Made by a program: the position numbers and the translations under genes. DNA of 64,000 nt from NCBI GenBank assembly GCA_964057225.1, contig OZ059899.1, forward strand, positions 9,610,001-9,674,000, written 5' to 3'. The notes beneath the pieces are model-generated. The model saw nothing but the letters and a program-made list of their open reading frames with translations, did no database searches and had not been told where the DNA came from. Source of the DNA: Auanema rhodensis (taxonomy: Eukaryota; Nematoda; Chromadorea; Rhabditida; Rhabditidae). Of this stretch, positions 27,613 to 39,751 are shown in pieces. Position 1 is the stretch's first letter; the number at the start of each line of letters is the position of its first letter.

Positions 27613-28553
27613 TAAATTTTTTTCATTTCACTTGTCATACATAAAAATCGAATTTATTTTTTTCAATGATTTTTTTTTGCAATGTGTCATAAGAATTACA
27701 CAGTTGAACAAAACGTTTTTTAAGAATTTTCTTTGTTGTCAACATATATATTTTCCTGGAATTCGAAAGCATTTGGGATGGAAATTTGAAAGAAAAGAAC
27801 TAGTTTTTCCTACTTTAAAACAAACAATAAAAAATAAAATGAAAAAGATTGTTAGATATCCAATTTAAACTTTTACATTTACTTCGATAAAGAGCTTATT
27901 AGATTGAAATTTTATGTCTTACAGTTCTCCAACAGAACAGACTGATCCTGATTTCTCTATGATTACATAAAATTCTCGTTTAATATAAAAAAAAGAGAGG
28001 AATAACGTTTCCAGGATGTCAAGGATATCGAATCTAGTGATATTGTAGAAAAATGTAATGTCAGGTTTTCTCCTAATTTCTCTCATCACAATTGTCTTAG
28101 TTTTTTTTCTCATAAGAGTTTCTGAAATCTTAGGTGAACAAGGCCGTATATAATTTCCTGGAATTCGAAAGCATTTGGGATGGAATTTAGAAAGAAAAGA
28201 ACTAGTTTTTCCTACTTTAAAACAAACAATAAGAAATAAAATGAAAAAGATTGTTAGATATCCAATTTAAACTTATACATTTACTTCGATAAAGAGCCTA
28301 TTAGATTGAAAATTTATGTCTTACAGTTCTCCAACAGAACAGACTGATCCTGATTTCGCTATGATTACATAAAACTCTCGTTCGATATAAAAAAAGGAGA
28401 GGAATAACGTTTCCAGGATATCAATGATATCAAATCTAGTGATATTGTAGAAAAATGTAATGTCAGCTCCATAGGTTTTCTCTTAATTTCTCTCATCACA
28501 ATTGTCTTAGTTTTTTTTTTCTCATAAGAGTTTCTGAAATCTTAGTTGAACAA

Positions 28554-28626
28554 GGCCGCGTGGCGCAATGGATAACGCGTCTGCCTACGGAGCAGAAGAT
28601 TGTAGGTTCGAATCCTGCCGTGGTCG
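28554..28626 (+). tRNA. tRNA-Arg(ACG), array copy 28
   Basis: G57 consensus; directly followed by copy 29 without a short unit. Confidence 0.96.
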
Positions 28627-29166
28627 TAAATTTTTTTCATTTCACTTGTCATTCATAAAAATCGAATTTATCTTCTTCAACGATTATTTTTGCAAAATGT
28701 GTCATAAGAATTTCACAGTTGAACAAAACGTTTTTTAAGAAGTTTTTTTGTTGTCAACATATATATTTTGCTGGAATTCGAAAGCATTTGGGATGGAATT
28801 TAGAAAGAAAAGAACTAGTTTTTCCTACTTTAAAACAAACAATAAGAAATAAAATGAAAAAGATTGTTAGATATCCAATTTAAACTTATACATTTACTTC
28901 GATAAAGAGCCTATTAGATTGAAAATTTATGTCTTACAGTTCTCCAACAGAACAGACTGATCCTGATTTCGCTATGATTACATAAAACTCTCGTTCGATA
29001 TAAAAAAAGGAGAGGAATAACGTTTCCAGGATATCAATGATATCAAATCTAGTGATATTGTAGAAAAATGTAATGTCAGCTCCATAGGTTTTCTCTTAAT
29101 TTCTCTCATCACAATTGTCTTAGTTTTTTTTTTCTCATAAGAGTTTCTGAAATCTTAGTTGAACAA

Positions 29167-29239
29167 GGCCGCGTGGCGCAATGGATAACGCGTCTGCCTA
29201 CGGAGCAGAAGATTGTAGGTTCGAATCCTGCCGTGGTCG
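29167..29239 (+). tRNA. tRNA-Arg(ACG), array copy 29
   Basis: G57 consensus. The spacer has 'attactcag', shared only with copy 36. One short unit follows. Confidence 0.96.
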
Positions 29240-30180
29240 TAAATTTTTTTCATTTCACTTGTCATACATAAAAATCGAATTTATTTTTTTCAATGATTTT
29301 TTTTTGCAATGTGTCATAAGAATTACTCAGTTGAACAAAACGTTTTTTAAGAATTTTCTTTGTTGTCAACATATATATTTTCCTGGAATTCGAAAGCATT
29401 TGGGATGGAAATTAGAAAGAAAAGAACTAGTTTTTCCTACTTTAAAACAAACAATAAAAAATAAAATGAAAAAGATTGTTAGATATCCAATTTAAACTTT
29501 TACATTTACTTCGATAAAGAGCTTATTAGATTGAAATTTTATGTCTTACAGTTCTCCAACAGAACAGACTGATCCTGATTTCTCTATGATTACATAAAAT
29601 TCTCGTTTAATATAAAAAAAAGAGAGGAATAACGTTTCCAGGATGTCAAGGATATCGAATCTAGTGATATTGTAGAAAAATGTAATGTCAGGTTTTCTCC
29701 TAATTTCTCTCATCACAATTGTCTTAGTTTTTTTTCTCATAAGAGTTTCTGAAATCTTAGGTGAACAAGGCCGTATATAATTTCCTGGAATTCGAAAGCA
29801 TTTGGGATGGAATTTAGAAAGAAAAGAACTAGTTTTTCCTACTTTAAAACAAACAATAAGAAATAAAATGAAAAAGATTGTTAGATATCCAATTTAAACT
29901 TATACATTTACTTCGATAAAGAGCCTATTAGATTGAAAATTTATGTCTTACAGTTCTCCAACAGAACAGACTGATCCTGATTTCGCTATGATTACATAAA
30001 ACTCTCGTTCGATATAAAAAAAGGAGAGGAATAACGTTTCCAGGATATCAATGATATCAAATCTAGTGATATTGTAGAAAAATGTAATGTCAGCTCCATA
30101 GGTTTTCTCTTAATTTCTCTCATCACAATTGTCTTAGTTTTTTTTTTCTCATAAGAGTTTCTGAAATCTTAGTTGAACAA

Positions 30181-30253
30181 GGCCGCGTGGCGCAATGGAT
30201 AACGCGTTTGCCTACGGAGCAGAAGATTGTAGGTTCGAATCCTGCCGTGGTCG
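30181..30253 (+). tRNA. tRNA-Arg(ACG), copy 30, C28T variant
   Basis: The anticodon stem reads TTTGC, turning the 28-42 pair into a U-G wobble; the fold is kept. This unit is the crossover hybrid of repeat B. Confidence 0.9.
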
Positions 30254-31611
30254 TAAATTTTTTTCATTTCACTTGTCATACATAAAAATCGAATTTATTT
30301 TTTTCAATGATTTTTTTTTGCAATGTGTCATAAGAATTACACAGTTGAACAAAACGTTTTTTAAGAATTTTCTTTGTTGTCAACATATATATTTTCCTGG
30401 AATTCGAAAGCATTTGGGATGGAAATCAGAAAGAAAAGAACTAGTTTTTCCTACTTTAAAACAAACAATAAAAAATAAAATGAAAAAGATTGTTAGATAT
30501 CCAATTTAAACTTTTACATTTACTTCGATAAAGAGCCTATTAGATTGAAATTTTATGTCTTACAGTTCTCCAACAGAACAGACTGATCCTGATTTCTCTA
30601 TGATTACATAAAATTCTCGTTTAATATAAAAAAAAGAGAGGAATAACGTTTCCAGGATATCAATGATATCGAATCTAGTGATATTGTAGAAAAATGTAAT
30701 GTCAGCTCCATAGGTTTTCTCTTAATTTCTCTCATCACAATTGTCTTAGTTTTTTTTCTCATAAGAGTTTCTGAAATCTTAGGTGAACAAGGCCGTATAT
30801 GATTTCCTGGAATTCGAAAGCATTTGGGATGGAATTTAGAGAGAAAAGAACTAGTTTTTCCTACTTTAAAACAAACAATAAGAAATAAAATGAAAAGATC
30901 GTTAGATATCCATTTTAAACTTATACATTTACTTCGATAAAGAGCCTGTTAGTTTGAAATTTTATGTCTTACAGTTCTCCAACAGAACAGACTGATCCTG
31001 ATTTTTCTACGATTACATAAAACTCTCGTTTGATATAAAAAAAAGAGAGGAATAACGTTTCCAGGATGTCAAGGATATCGAATCTAGTGATATTGTAGAA
31101 AAATGTACTGTCAGCTCCATAGGTTTTCTCCTAATTTCTCTCATCACAATTGTCTTAGTTTTTTTCTCATAAGAGTTTCTGAAATCTTAGGTGAACAAGG
31201 CCGTATATAATTTCCTGTATTTCGAAAGCATTTGGGATGGAAATTAGAAAGAAAAGAACTAGTTTTTCCTACTTTAAAACAAACAATAAGAAATAAAATG
31301 AAAAAGATTGTTAGATATCCATTTTAAACTTATACATTTACTTCGATAAAGAGCCTATTAGATTGAAATTTTATGTCTTACAGTTCTCCAACAGAACAGA
31401 CTGATCCTGATTTTTCTACGATTACATAAAACTCTCGTTTGATATAGAAAAAGGAGAGGAACAACGTTTCCAGGATGTCAAGGATATCGAATCTAGTGAT
31501 ATTGTAGAAAAATGTAATGTCAGCTCCATAGGTTTTCTCTTAATTTCTCTCATCACAATTGTCTTAGTTTTTTTTTTTCTCATAAGAGTTTCTGAAATCT
31601 TAGTTGAACAA

Positions 31612-31684
31612 GGCCGCGTGGCGCAATGGATAACGCGTCTGCCTACGGAGCAGAAGATTGTAGGTTCAAATCCTGCCGTGGTCG
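31612..31684 (+). tRNA. tRNA-Arg(ACG), array copy 31
   Basis: A57 form; counterpart of copy 24 at +6720 bp. Confidence 0.95.
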
Positions 31685-32223
31685 TAAATTTTTTTCATTT
31701 CACTTGTCATACATAAAAATCGAATTTATTTTTTTCAATGATTTTTTTTTGCAATGTGTCATAAGAATTACACAGTTGAACAAAACGTTTTTTAAGAATT
31801 TTCTTTGTTGTCAACATATATATTTTCCTGGAATTCGAAAGCATTTGGGATGGAATTTAGAAAGAAAAGAACTAGTTTTTCCTACTTTAAAACAAACAAT
31901 AAGAAATAAAATGAAAAAGATTGTTAGATATCCGATTTAAACTTATACATTTACTTCGATAAAGAGCCTATTAGATTGAAAATTTATGTCTTACAGTTCT
32001 CCAACAGAACAGACTGATCCTGATTTCGCTATGATTACATAAAACTCTCGTTTGATATAAAAAAAGGAGAGGAATACCGTTTCCAGGATATCAATGATAT
32101 CAAATCTAGTGATATTGTAGAAAAATGTAATGTCAGCTCCATAGGTTTTCTCTTAATTTTTCTCATCACAATTGTCTTAGTTTTTTTTTTCTCATAAGAG
32201 TTTCTGAAATCTTAGTTGAACAA

Positions 32224-32296
32224 GGCCGCGTGGCGCAATGGATAACGCGTCTGCCTACGGAGCAGAAGATTGTAGGTTCGAATCCTGCCGTGGTCG
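32224..32296 (+). tRNA. tRNA-Arg(ACG), array copy 32
   Basis: G57 consensus; counterpart of copy 25. Confidence 0.96.
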
Positions 32297-33235
32297 TAAA
32301 TTTTTTTCATTTCACTTGTCATACATAAAAATCGAATTTATTTTTTTCAATGATTTTTTTTTGCAATGTGTCATAAGAATTACACAGTTGAACAAAACGT
32401 TTTTTAAGAATTTTCTTTGTTGTCAACATATATATTTTCCTGGAATTCGAAAGCATTTGGGATGGAAATTAGAAAGAAAAGAACTAGTTTTTCCTACTTT
32501 AAAACAAACAATAAAAAATAAAATGAAAAAGATTGTTAGATATCCAATTTAAACTTTTACATTTACTTCGATAAAGAGCTTATTAGATTGAAATTTTATG
32601 TCTTACAGTTCTCCAACAGAACAGACTGATCCTGATTTCTCTATGATTACATAAAATTCTCGTTTAATATAAAAAAAAGAGAGGAATAACGTTTCCAGGA
32701 TGTCAAGGATATCGAATCTAGTGATATTGTAGAAAAATGTAATGTCAGGTTTTCTCCTAATTTCTCTCATCACAATTGTCTTAGTTTTTTTTCTCATAAG
32801 AGTTTCTGAAATCTTAGGTGAACAAGGCCGTATATAATTTCCTGGAATTCGAAAGCATTTGGAATGGAATTTAGAGAGAAAAGAACTAGTTTTTCCTACT
32901 TTAAAACAAACAATAAGAAATAAAATGAAAAAGATTGTTAGATATCCAATTTAAACTTATACATTTACTTCGATAAAGAGCCTATGAGATTGAAAATTTA
33001 TGTCTTACAGTTCTCCAACAGAACAGACTGATCCTGATTTCTCTATGATTACATAAAACTCTCGTTTGATATAAAAAAAGAGAGAAATAACGTTTCCAGG
33101 ATATCAATGATATCGAATCTAGTGATATTGTAGAAAAATGTAATGTCAGCTCCATAGGTTTTTTCTTAATTTCTCTCATCACAATTGTCTTAGTTTTTTT
33201 TTCTCATAAGAGTTTCTGAAATCTTAGTTGAACGA

Positions 33236-33308
33236 GGCCGCGTGGCGCAATGGATAACGCGTCTGCCTACGGAGCAGAAGATTGTAGGTTCGAATCCTGC
33301 CGTGGTCG
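33236..33308 (+). tRNA. tRNA-Arg(ACG), array copy 33
   Basis: G57 consensus with the 'gaacgagg' flank; counterpart of copy 26. Confidence 0.96.
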
Positions 33309-34259
33309 TAAATTTTTTTCATTTCACTTTTCATTCATAAAAATCGAATTTATCTTCTTCAACGATTATTTTTGCAAAATGTGTCATAAGAATTTCACAG
33401 TTGAACAAAACGTTTTTTAAGAAGTTTTTTTGTTGTCAACATATATATTTTGCTGGAATTCGAAAGCATTTGGGATGGAATTTAGAAAGAAAAGAACTAG
33501 TTTTTCCTACTTTAAAACAAACAATAAGAAATAAAATGAAAAAGATTGTTAGATATCCAATTTAAACTTATACATTTACTTCGATAAAGAGCCTATTAGA
33601 TTGAAATTTTATGTCTTACAGTTCTCCAACAGAACAGACTGATCCTGATTTTTCTACGATTACATAAAACTCTCGTTTGATATAAAAAAAGGAGAGGAAT
33701 AACGTTTCCAGGATGTCAAGGATATCGAATCTAGTGATATTGTAGAAAAATGTAATGTCAGCTCCATAGGTTTTCTCCTAATTTCTCTCATCACAATTGT
33801 CTTAGTTTTTTTTTCTCATAAGAGTTTCTGAAATCTTAGTTGAACAAGGCCGTATATAATTTCCTGGAATTCGAAAGCATTTGGGATGGAATTTAGAAAG
33901 AAAAGAACTAGTTTTTCCTACTTTAAAACAAACAATAAGAAATAAAATGAAAAAGATTGTTAGATATCCAATTTAAACTTATACATTTACTTCGATAAAG
34001 AGCCTATTAGATTGAAAATTTATGTCTTACAGTTCTCCAACAGAACAGACTGATCCTGATTTCGCTATGATTACATAAAACTCTCGTTCGATATAAAAAA
34101 AGGAGAGGAATAACGTTTCCAGGATATCAATGATATCAAATCTAGTGATATTGTAGAAAAATGTAATGTCAGCTCCATAGGTTTTCTCTTAATTTCTCTC
34201 ATCACAATTGTCTTAGTTTTTTTTTTCTCATAAGAGTTTCTGAAATCTTAGTTGAACAA

Positions 34260-34332
34260 GGCCGCGTGGCGCAATGGATAACGCGTCTGCCTACGGAGCA
34301 GAAGATTGTAGGTTCGAATCCTGCCGTGGTCG
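34260..34332 (+). tRNA. tRNA-Arg(ACG), array copy 34
   Basis: G57 consensus; counterpart of copy 27. Confidence 0.96.
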
Positions 34333-35273
34333 TAAATTTTTTTCATTTCACTTGTCATACATAAAAATCGAATTTATTTTTTTCAATGATTTTTTTTTGC
34401 AATGTGTCATAAGAATTACACAGTTGAACAAAACGTTTTTTAAGAATTTTCTTTGTTGTCAACATATATATTTTCCTGGAATTCGAAAGCATTTGGGATG
34501 GAAATTTGAAAGAAAAGAACTAGTTTTTCCTACTTTAAAACAAACAATAAAAAATAAAATGAAAAAGATTGTTAGATATCCAATTTAAACTTTTACATTT
34601 ACTTCGATAAAGAGCTTATTAGATTGAAATTTTATGTCTTACAGTTCTCCAACAGAACAGACTGATCCTGATTTCTCTATGATTACATAAAATTCTCGTT
34701 TAATATAAAAAAAAGAGAGGAATAACGTTTCCAGGATGTCAAGGATATCGAATCTAGTGATATTGTAGAAAAATGTAATGTCAGGTTTTCTCCTAATTTC
34801 TCTCATCACAATTGTCTTAGTTTTTTTTCTCATAAGAGTTTCTGAAATCTTAGGTGAACAAGGCCGTATATAATTTCCTGGAATTCGAAAGCATTTGGGA
34901 TGGAATTTAGAAAGAAAAGAACTAGTTTTTCCTACTTTAAAACAAACAATAAGAAATAAAATGAAAAAGATTGTTAGATATCCAATTTAAACTTATACAT
35001 TTACTTCGATAAAGAGCCTATTAGATTGAAAATTTATGTCTTACAGTTCTCCAACAGAACAGACTGATCCTGATTTCGCTATGATTACATAAAACTCTCG
35101 TTCGATATAAAAAAAGGAGAGGAATAACGTTTCCAGGATATCAATGATATCAAATCTAGTGATATTGTAGAAAAATGTAATGTCAGCTCCATAGGTTTTC
35201 TCTTAATTTCTCTCATCACAATTGTCTTAGTTTTTTTTTTCTCATAAGAGTTTCTGAAATCTTAGTTGAACAA

Positions 35274-35346
35274 GGCCGCGTGGCGCAATGGATAACGCGT
35301 CTGCCTACGGAGCAGAAGATTGTAGGTTCGAATCCTGCCGTGGTCG
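35274..35346 (+). tRNA. tRNA-Arg(ACG), array copy 35
   Basis: G57 consensus; counterpart of copy 28. Confidence 0.96.
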
Positions 35347-35886
35347 TAAATTTTTTTCATTTCACTTGTCATTCATAAAAATCGAATTTATCTTCTTCAA
35401 CGATTATTTTTGCAAAATGTGTCATAAGAATTTCACAGTTGAACAAAACGTTTTTTAAGAAGTTTTTTTGTTGTCAACATATATATTTTGCTGGAATTCG
35501 AAAGCATTTGGGATGGAATTTAGAAAGAAAAGAACTAGTTTTTCCTACTTTAAAACAAACAATAAGAAATAAAATGAAAAAGATTGTTAGATATCCAATT
35601 TAAACTTATACATTTACTTCGATAAAGAGCCTATTAGATTGAAAATTTATGTCTTACAGTTCTCCAACAGAACAGACTGATCCTGATTTCGCTATGATTA
35701 CATAAAACTCTCGTTCGATATAAAAAAAGGAGAGGAATAACGTTTCCAGGATATCAATGATATCAAATCTAGTGATATTGTAGAAAAATGTAATGTCAGC
35801 TCCATAGGTTTTCTCTTAATTTCTCTCATCACAATTGTCTTAGTTTTTTTTTTCTCATAAGAGTTTCTGAAATCTTAGTTGAACAA

Positions 35887-35959
35887 GGCCGCGTGGCGCA
35901 ATGGATAACGCGTCTGCCTACGGAGCAGAAGATTGTAGGTTCGAATCCTGCCGTGGTCG
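35887..35959 (+). tRNA. tRNA-Arg(ACG), array copy 36
   Basis: G57 consensus; counterpart of copy 29. Confidence 0.96.
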
Positions 35960-36900
35960 TAAATTTTTTTCATTTCACTTGTCATACATAAAAATCGAAT
36001 TTATTTTTTTCAATGATTTTTTTTTGCAATGTGTCATAAGAATTACTCAGTTGAACAAAACGTTTTTTAAGAATTTTCTTTGTTGTCAACATATATATTT
36101 TCCTGGAATTCGAAAGCATTTGGGATGGAAATTAGAAAGAAAAGAACTAGTTTTTCCTACTTTAAAACAAACAATAAAAAATAAAATGAAAAAGATTGTT
36201 AGATATCCAATTTAAACTTTTACATTTACTTCGATAAAGAGCTTATTAGATTGAAATTTTATGTCTTACAGTTCTCCAACAGAACAGACTGATCCTGATT
36301 TCTCTATGATTACATAAAATTCTCGTTTAATATAAAAAAAAGAGAGGAATAACGTTTCCAGGATGTCAAGGATATCGAATCTAGTGATATTGTAGAAAAA
36401 TGTAATGTCAGGTTTTCTCCTAATTTCTCTCATCACAATTGTCTTAGTTTTTTTTCTCATAAGAGTTTCTGAAATCTTAGGTGAACAAGGCCGTATATAA
36501 TTTCCTGGAATTCGAAAGCATTTGGGATGGAATTTAGAAAGAAAAGAACTAGTTTTTCCTACTTTAAAACAAACAATAAGAAATAAAATGAAAAAGATTG
36601 TTAGATATCCAATTTAAACTTATACATTTACTTCGATAAAGAGCCTATTAGATTGAAAATTTATGTCTTACAGTTCTCCAACAGAACAGACTGATCCTGA
36701 TTTCGCTATGATTACATAAAACTCTCGTTCGATATAAAAAAAGGAGAGGAATAACGTTTCCAGGATATCAATGATATCAAATCTAGTGATATTGTAGAAA
36801 AATGTAATGTCAGCTCCATAGGTTTTCTCTTAATTTCTCTCATCACAATTGTCTTAGTTTTTTTTTTCTCATAAGAGTTTCTGAAATCTTAGTTGAACAA

Positions 36901-36973
36901 GGCCGCGTGGCGCAATGGATAACGCGTTTGCCTACGGAGCAGAAGATTGTAGGTTCGAATCCTGCCGTGGTCG
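36901..36973 (+). tRNA. tRNA-Arg(ACG), copy 37, C28T variant
   Basis: Same wobble-forming change as copy 30. Past about 37150 this unit no longer matches copy 30, which marks the end of the 6720-bp duplication. Confidence 0.9.
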
Positions 36974-37512
36974 TAAATTTTTTTCATTTCACTTGTCATA
37001 CATAAAAATCGAATTTATTTTTTTCAATGATTTTTTTTTGCAATGTGTCATAAGAATTACACAGTTGAACAAAACGTTTTTTAAGAATTTTCTTTGTTGT
37101 CAACATATATATTTTCCTGGAATTCGAAAGCATTTGGGATGGAATTTAGAAAGAAAAGAACTAGTTTTTCCTACTTTAAAACAAACAATAAGAAATAAAA
37201 TGAAAAAGATTGTTAGATATCCAATTTAAACTTATACATTTACTTCGATAAAGAGCCTATTAGATTGAAAATTTATGTCTTACAGTTCTCCAACAGAACA
37301 GACTGATCCTGATTTCGCTATGATTACATAAAACTCTCGTTCGATATAAAAAAAGGAGAGGAATAACGTTTCCAGGATATCAATGATATCAAATCTAGTG
37401 ATATTGTAGAAAAATGTAATGTCAGCTCCATAGGTTTTCTCTTAATTTCTCTCATCACAATTGTCTTAGTTTTTTTTTTCTCATAAGAGTTTCTGAAATC
37501 TTAGTTGAACAA

Positions 37513-37585
37513 GGCCGCGTGGTGCAATGGATAACGCGTCTGCCTACGGAGCAGAAGATTGTAGGTTCGAATCCTGCCGTGGTCG
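37513..37585 (+). tRNA. tRNA-Arg(ACG), copy 38, C11T variant
   Basis: The D stem reads GTGC, so pair 11-24 becomes U-G and the A box reads TGGTGCAATGG. It is the last tRNA before the retroelement. One short unit and a partial leader follow. Confidence 0.9.
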
Positions 37586-38442
37586 TAAATTTTTTTCATT
37601 TCACTTGTCATACATAAAAATCGAATTTATTTTTTTCAATGATTTTTTTTTGCAATGTGTCATAAGAATTACACAGTTGAACAAAACGTTTTTTAAGAAT
37701 TTTCTTTGTTGTCAACATATATATTTTCCTGGAATTCGAAAGCATTTGGGATGGAAATTAGAAAGAAAAGAACTAGTTTTTCCTACTTTAAAACAAACAA
37801 TAAAAAATAAAATGAAAAAGATTGTTAGATATCCAATTTAAACTTTTACATTTACTTCGATAAAGAGCTTATTAGATTGAAATTTTATGTCTTACAGTTC
37901 TCCAACAGAACAGACTGATCCTGATTTCTCTATGATTACATAAAATTCTCGTTTAATATAAAAAAAAGAGAGGAATAACGTTTCCAGGATGTCAAGGATA
38001 TCGAATCTAGTGATATTGTAGAAAAATGTAATGTCAGGTTTTCTCCTAATTTCTCTCATCACAATTGTCTTAGTTTTTTTTCTCATAAGAGTTTCTGAAA
38101 TCTTAGGTGAACAAGGCCGTATATAATTTCCTGGAATTCGAAAGCATTTGGGATGGAATTTAGAGAGAAAAGAACTAGTTTTTCCTACTTTAAAACAAAC
38201 AATAAGAAATAAAATGAAAAAGATTGTTAGATATCCAATTTAAACTTATACATTTACTTCGATAAAGAGCCTATTAGATTGAAAATTTATGTCTTACAGT
38301 TCTCCAACAGAACAGACTGATCCTGATTTCTCTATGATTACATAAAACTCTCGTTTGATATAAAAAAAGAGAGAAATAACGTTTCCAGGATATCAATGAT
38401 ATCGAATCTAGTGATATTGTAGAAAAATGTAATGTCAGCTCC

Positions 38443-38446
38443 ATAG
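38443..38446. other. Target-site duplication, left copy (ATAG)
   Basis: 'atag' ends the left flank. The undisturbed unit reads 'ctccataggtttt', so the duplication is at the expected point. Confidence 0.88.
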
Positions 38447-38815
38447 CGTTCCATTTGATTGCCCTAGGGTTCCGACTAGGGTTTTCAGATGGATTTTGTG
38501 CAAGGGTTTCATTGTTCAACAAGTAGTTAAATTAGCAACCGTTTTATTATATAGAGAAAACTACAATAGGAAATGTTATAAACTACAAACAAGTAAAGTT
38601 AAAGTCTAAAACTACATGATAGAAGATCTCCCTTAGTGTGTTTTCTACGGGTTTATATAGCAAACTATAGAATGTAAAAAGTGAATGAATTTGTATAAAA
38701 AGAATTACGTTCCACCTTATTCCGTGGAATCTTTTCTAAAAAGCTTTCGAATTCTAGTTTCTTATTTTATTTGATTAAACTAAAGTCGGTTGTCTCTATA
38801 AGTTATGTATGGAAC
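38447..38815 (-). repeat. 3' LTR of the intact element
   Basis: 369 bp, identical by eye to the other LTR except for 16 missing bases after 38792. In element orientation it runs from GTTCC to GGAACG, so its ends carry a 5-bp inverted repeat. A TATATAAA box (38652-38659) and an AATAAA signal (38543-38548) lie in the order expected for U3-R. I see no clear purine-rich tract just inside it: the bases next to it read 'tataaggcaa'. Confidence 0.93.
38543..38548 (-). promoter_or_regulatory. Poly(A) signal in the 3' LTR
   Basis: AATAAA in element orientation, about 105 bp downstream of the TATA box in the same LTR. A matching copy sits at 49136-49141 in the 5' LTR. Confidence 0.6.
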
Positions 38816-39013
38816 TTGCCTTATAGGAAAAAAAGTTAGCTGACCTCAGCTATAAGAAATTAGATTTCGTGTTTTTTTTTGAAACAAAAAAAAAAAATTG
38901 AAACAAGAATAGGAATAATAGAATAGGTAAGTGAATAATAGAGTGAATAGATAAAATAAAAAAAAATAAAAATAAAATGTTTTATTGATTCATCACCTCT
39001 TTCTTAGCAGTTT
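38816..39013 (-). other. 3' untranslated stretch before the 3' LTR
   Basis: About 200 bp of A/T-rich sequence containing homopolymer runs on the + strand. In element orientation it is pyrimidine-rich, so a standard polypurine tract is not evident; nothing else is recognised. Confidence 0.6.
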
Positions 39014-39418
39014 TCATCCTTCCTCCTCATTGATTTGTCCCATTTGAAAGTCGGTTGCTGTATGCTGCCCAGCGACGGTCCATGTGTGGTAGAGACTGAG
39101 ATCTGTCAGCAAATCTGTCGTCTGGTTGCATATCTTCTTTTTCATATCTTTCTGGTTCTGGGTGGTGGCGCCAGTTGCCATTAAAATCTTCAATGCTTGG
39201 CCAACTCGTTCTCCAGCTTTCCTTATTGACTGGTTTGCGGACTTGTTTAAACTCTCTTCTGTCCAACTCTTGTAGATTTCTTCTGCGGCCCATCTCGGGA
39301 TTAGATCAGCGCTGCCTTCGTATTCTGGGATTGAATAGCCTAATTCTTGACGCAGTTTGCGGATGGTGAACTTGGTGCGGACGGTGGCTGACAACCAGTT
39401 CTTTGCCATTTTGGCCAT
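39014..39418 (-). CDS. 3' accessory ORF between pol and 3' LTR
   Basis: The open frame runs from 39613 to 39014 (199 codons), with its first ATG at 39418 giving 134 residues. The 65 codons before that ATG also read as a sensible helical, Lys/Glu/Leu-rich protein (LQIELQELEKDNPKKLKILR), so an upstream exon joined near 39590 is likely. The product is rich in Lys, Glu, Gln and Thr, has no membrane segment, and contains a possible coiled coil. It lies where env sits in ordinary retroviruses but does not look like an envelope. Function unknown. Confidence 0.6.
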   Translation of the reverse strand: MAKMAKNWLSATVRTKFTIRKLRQELGYSIPEYEGSADLIPRWAAEEIYKSWTEESLNKSANQSIRKAGERVGQALKILMATGATTQNQKDMKKKICNQTTDLLTDLSLYHTWTVAGQHTATDFQMGQINEEEG

Positions 39419-39751
39419 TTCGTCTTCTTCATGGTTACATAAACATTGTAACCTTTCCAGAGTTTCTATCAATAGAGTCACTCTGGATAGATTCTCCGAG
39501 AAGGACCGAAGAATCTTTAGTTTCTTGGGGTTGTCTTTCTCCAGCTCTTGTAGCTCAATTTGGAGTGAATGGATGTTGATCCATTTTTCCTTGTTTTTAG
39601 AGAGATAGTGTGATTAATGACAAAAAAAAAATCAAATTTCGAAAACTTGAATGACTGATTATTGTTGTTTGTTTGATGAGAAAAAATGGGAAAATGATGC
39701 AAAAGTATAAATAAAGTAATTATGATAAAAAAATGAATTTTCAAACTTGTT
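39419..39751 (-). other. Spacer between the two 3' ORFs
   Basis: T-rich in element orientation, with GT-type donor candidates just after the -1 ORF stop (acaa/gtttga) and AG-ending sites before the downstream open frame (aaaaacaag). It could be an intron of about 150 bases, but no strong acceptor with a pyrimidine tract is visible. A hydrophobic 75-codon frame here starts only with TTG and is not called. Confidence 0.4.

Larger units (their letters stand above)
23640..37150 (+). repeat. Higher-order repeat B, 6720-bp tandem duplication
   Basis: tRNAs at 24892, 25504, 26516, 27540, 28554, 29167 and 30181 recur exactly 6720 bp later at 31612, 32224, 33236, 34260, 35274, 35887 and 36901. Private changes recur too, such as 'gaacgagg' before the copies at 26516 and 33236 and the C28T tRNA at 30181 and 36901. 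The joint lies inside the unit at 30181, whose front half matches the unit at 36901 and whose back half matches the unit at 23463. The outer limits given are approximate. Confidence 0.88.
1..38446 (+). repeat. Tandem array of tRNA-Arg(ACG) units, part 1
   Basis: This is a head-to-tail array cut by the left window edge and ended by a retroelement insertion. Taking the conserved start 'tacagttctcc' as unit boundary, units begin at 1, 410, 819 and 1430, giving two classes: short (about 409 bp) and long (about 611-613 bp). I count about 38 long and 37 short units. Long units run: A/T-rich leader with 'gatatcgaatctagtgat', a T-run, 'ctcataagagtttctgaaat', the tRNA, a T7 tract, then about 300 bp of A/T-rich spacer. 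Short units share one deletion joining the first five tRNA bases (ggccg) directly to 'tatataatttcctg'. Nothing else with gene character is visible between the tRNAs: the repeated ORFs of 63-104 codons run out of the tRNA or across the spacer and are shadows. Confidence 0.97.

Noticed and set aside
1..38446. CRISPR-like array
   Set aside because: Units are hundreds of bp long, contain a tRNA, and lack unique spacers. This is a eukaryotic tandem repeat.
1..38446. tRNA-derived SINE family
   Set aside because: Copies are strictly head to tail with shared flanks, without target duplications or A-tails. The tRNA is intact and followed by a Pol III terminator.
39517..39744. 75-codon frame with a signal-peptide-like hydrophobic start
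   Set aside because: Begins with TTG, not ATG. The hydrophobicity follows from T-rich sequence that may be intronic.
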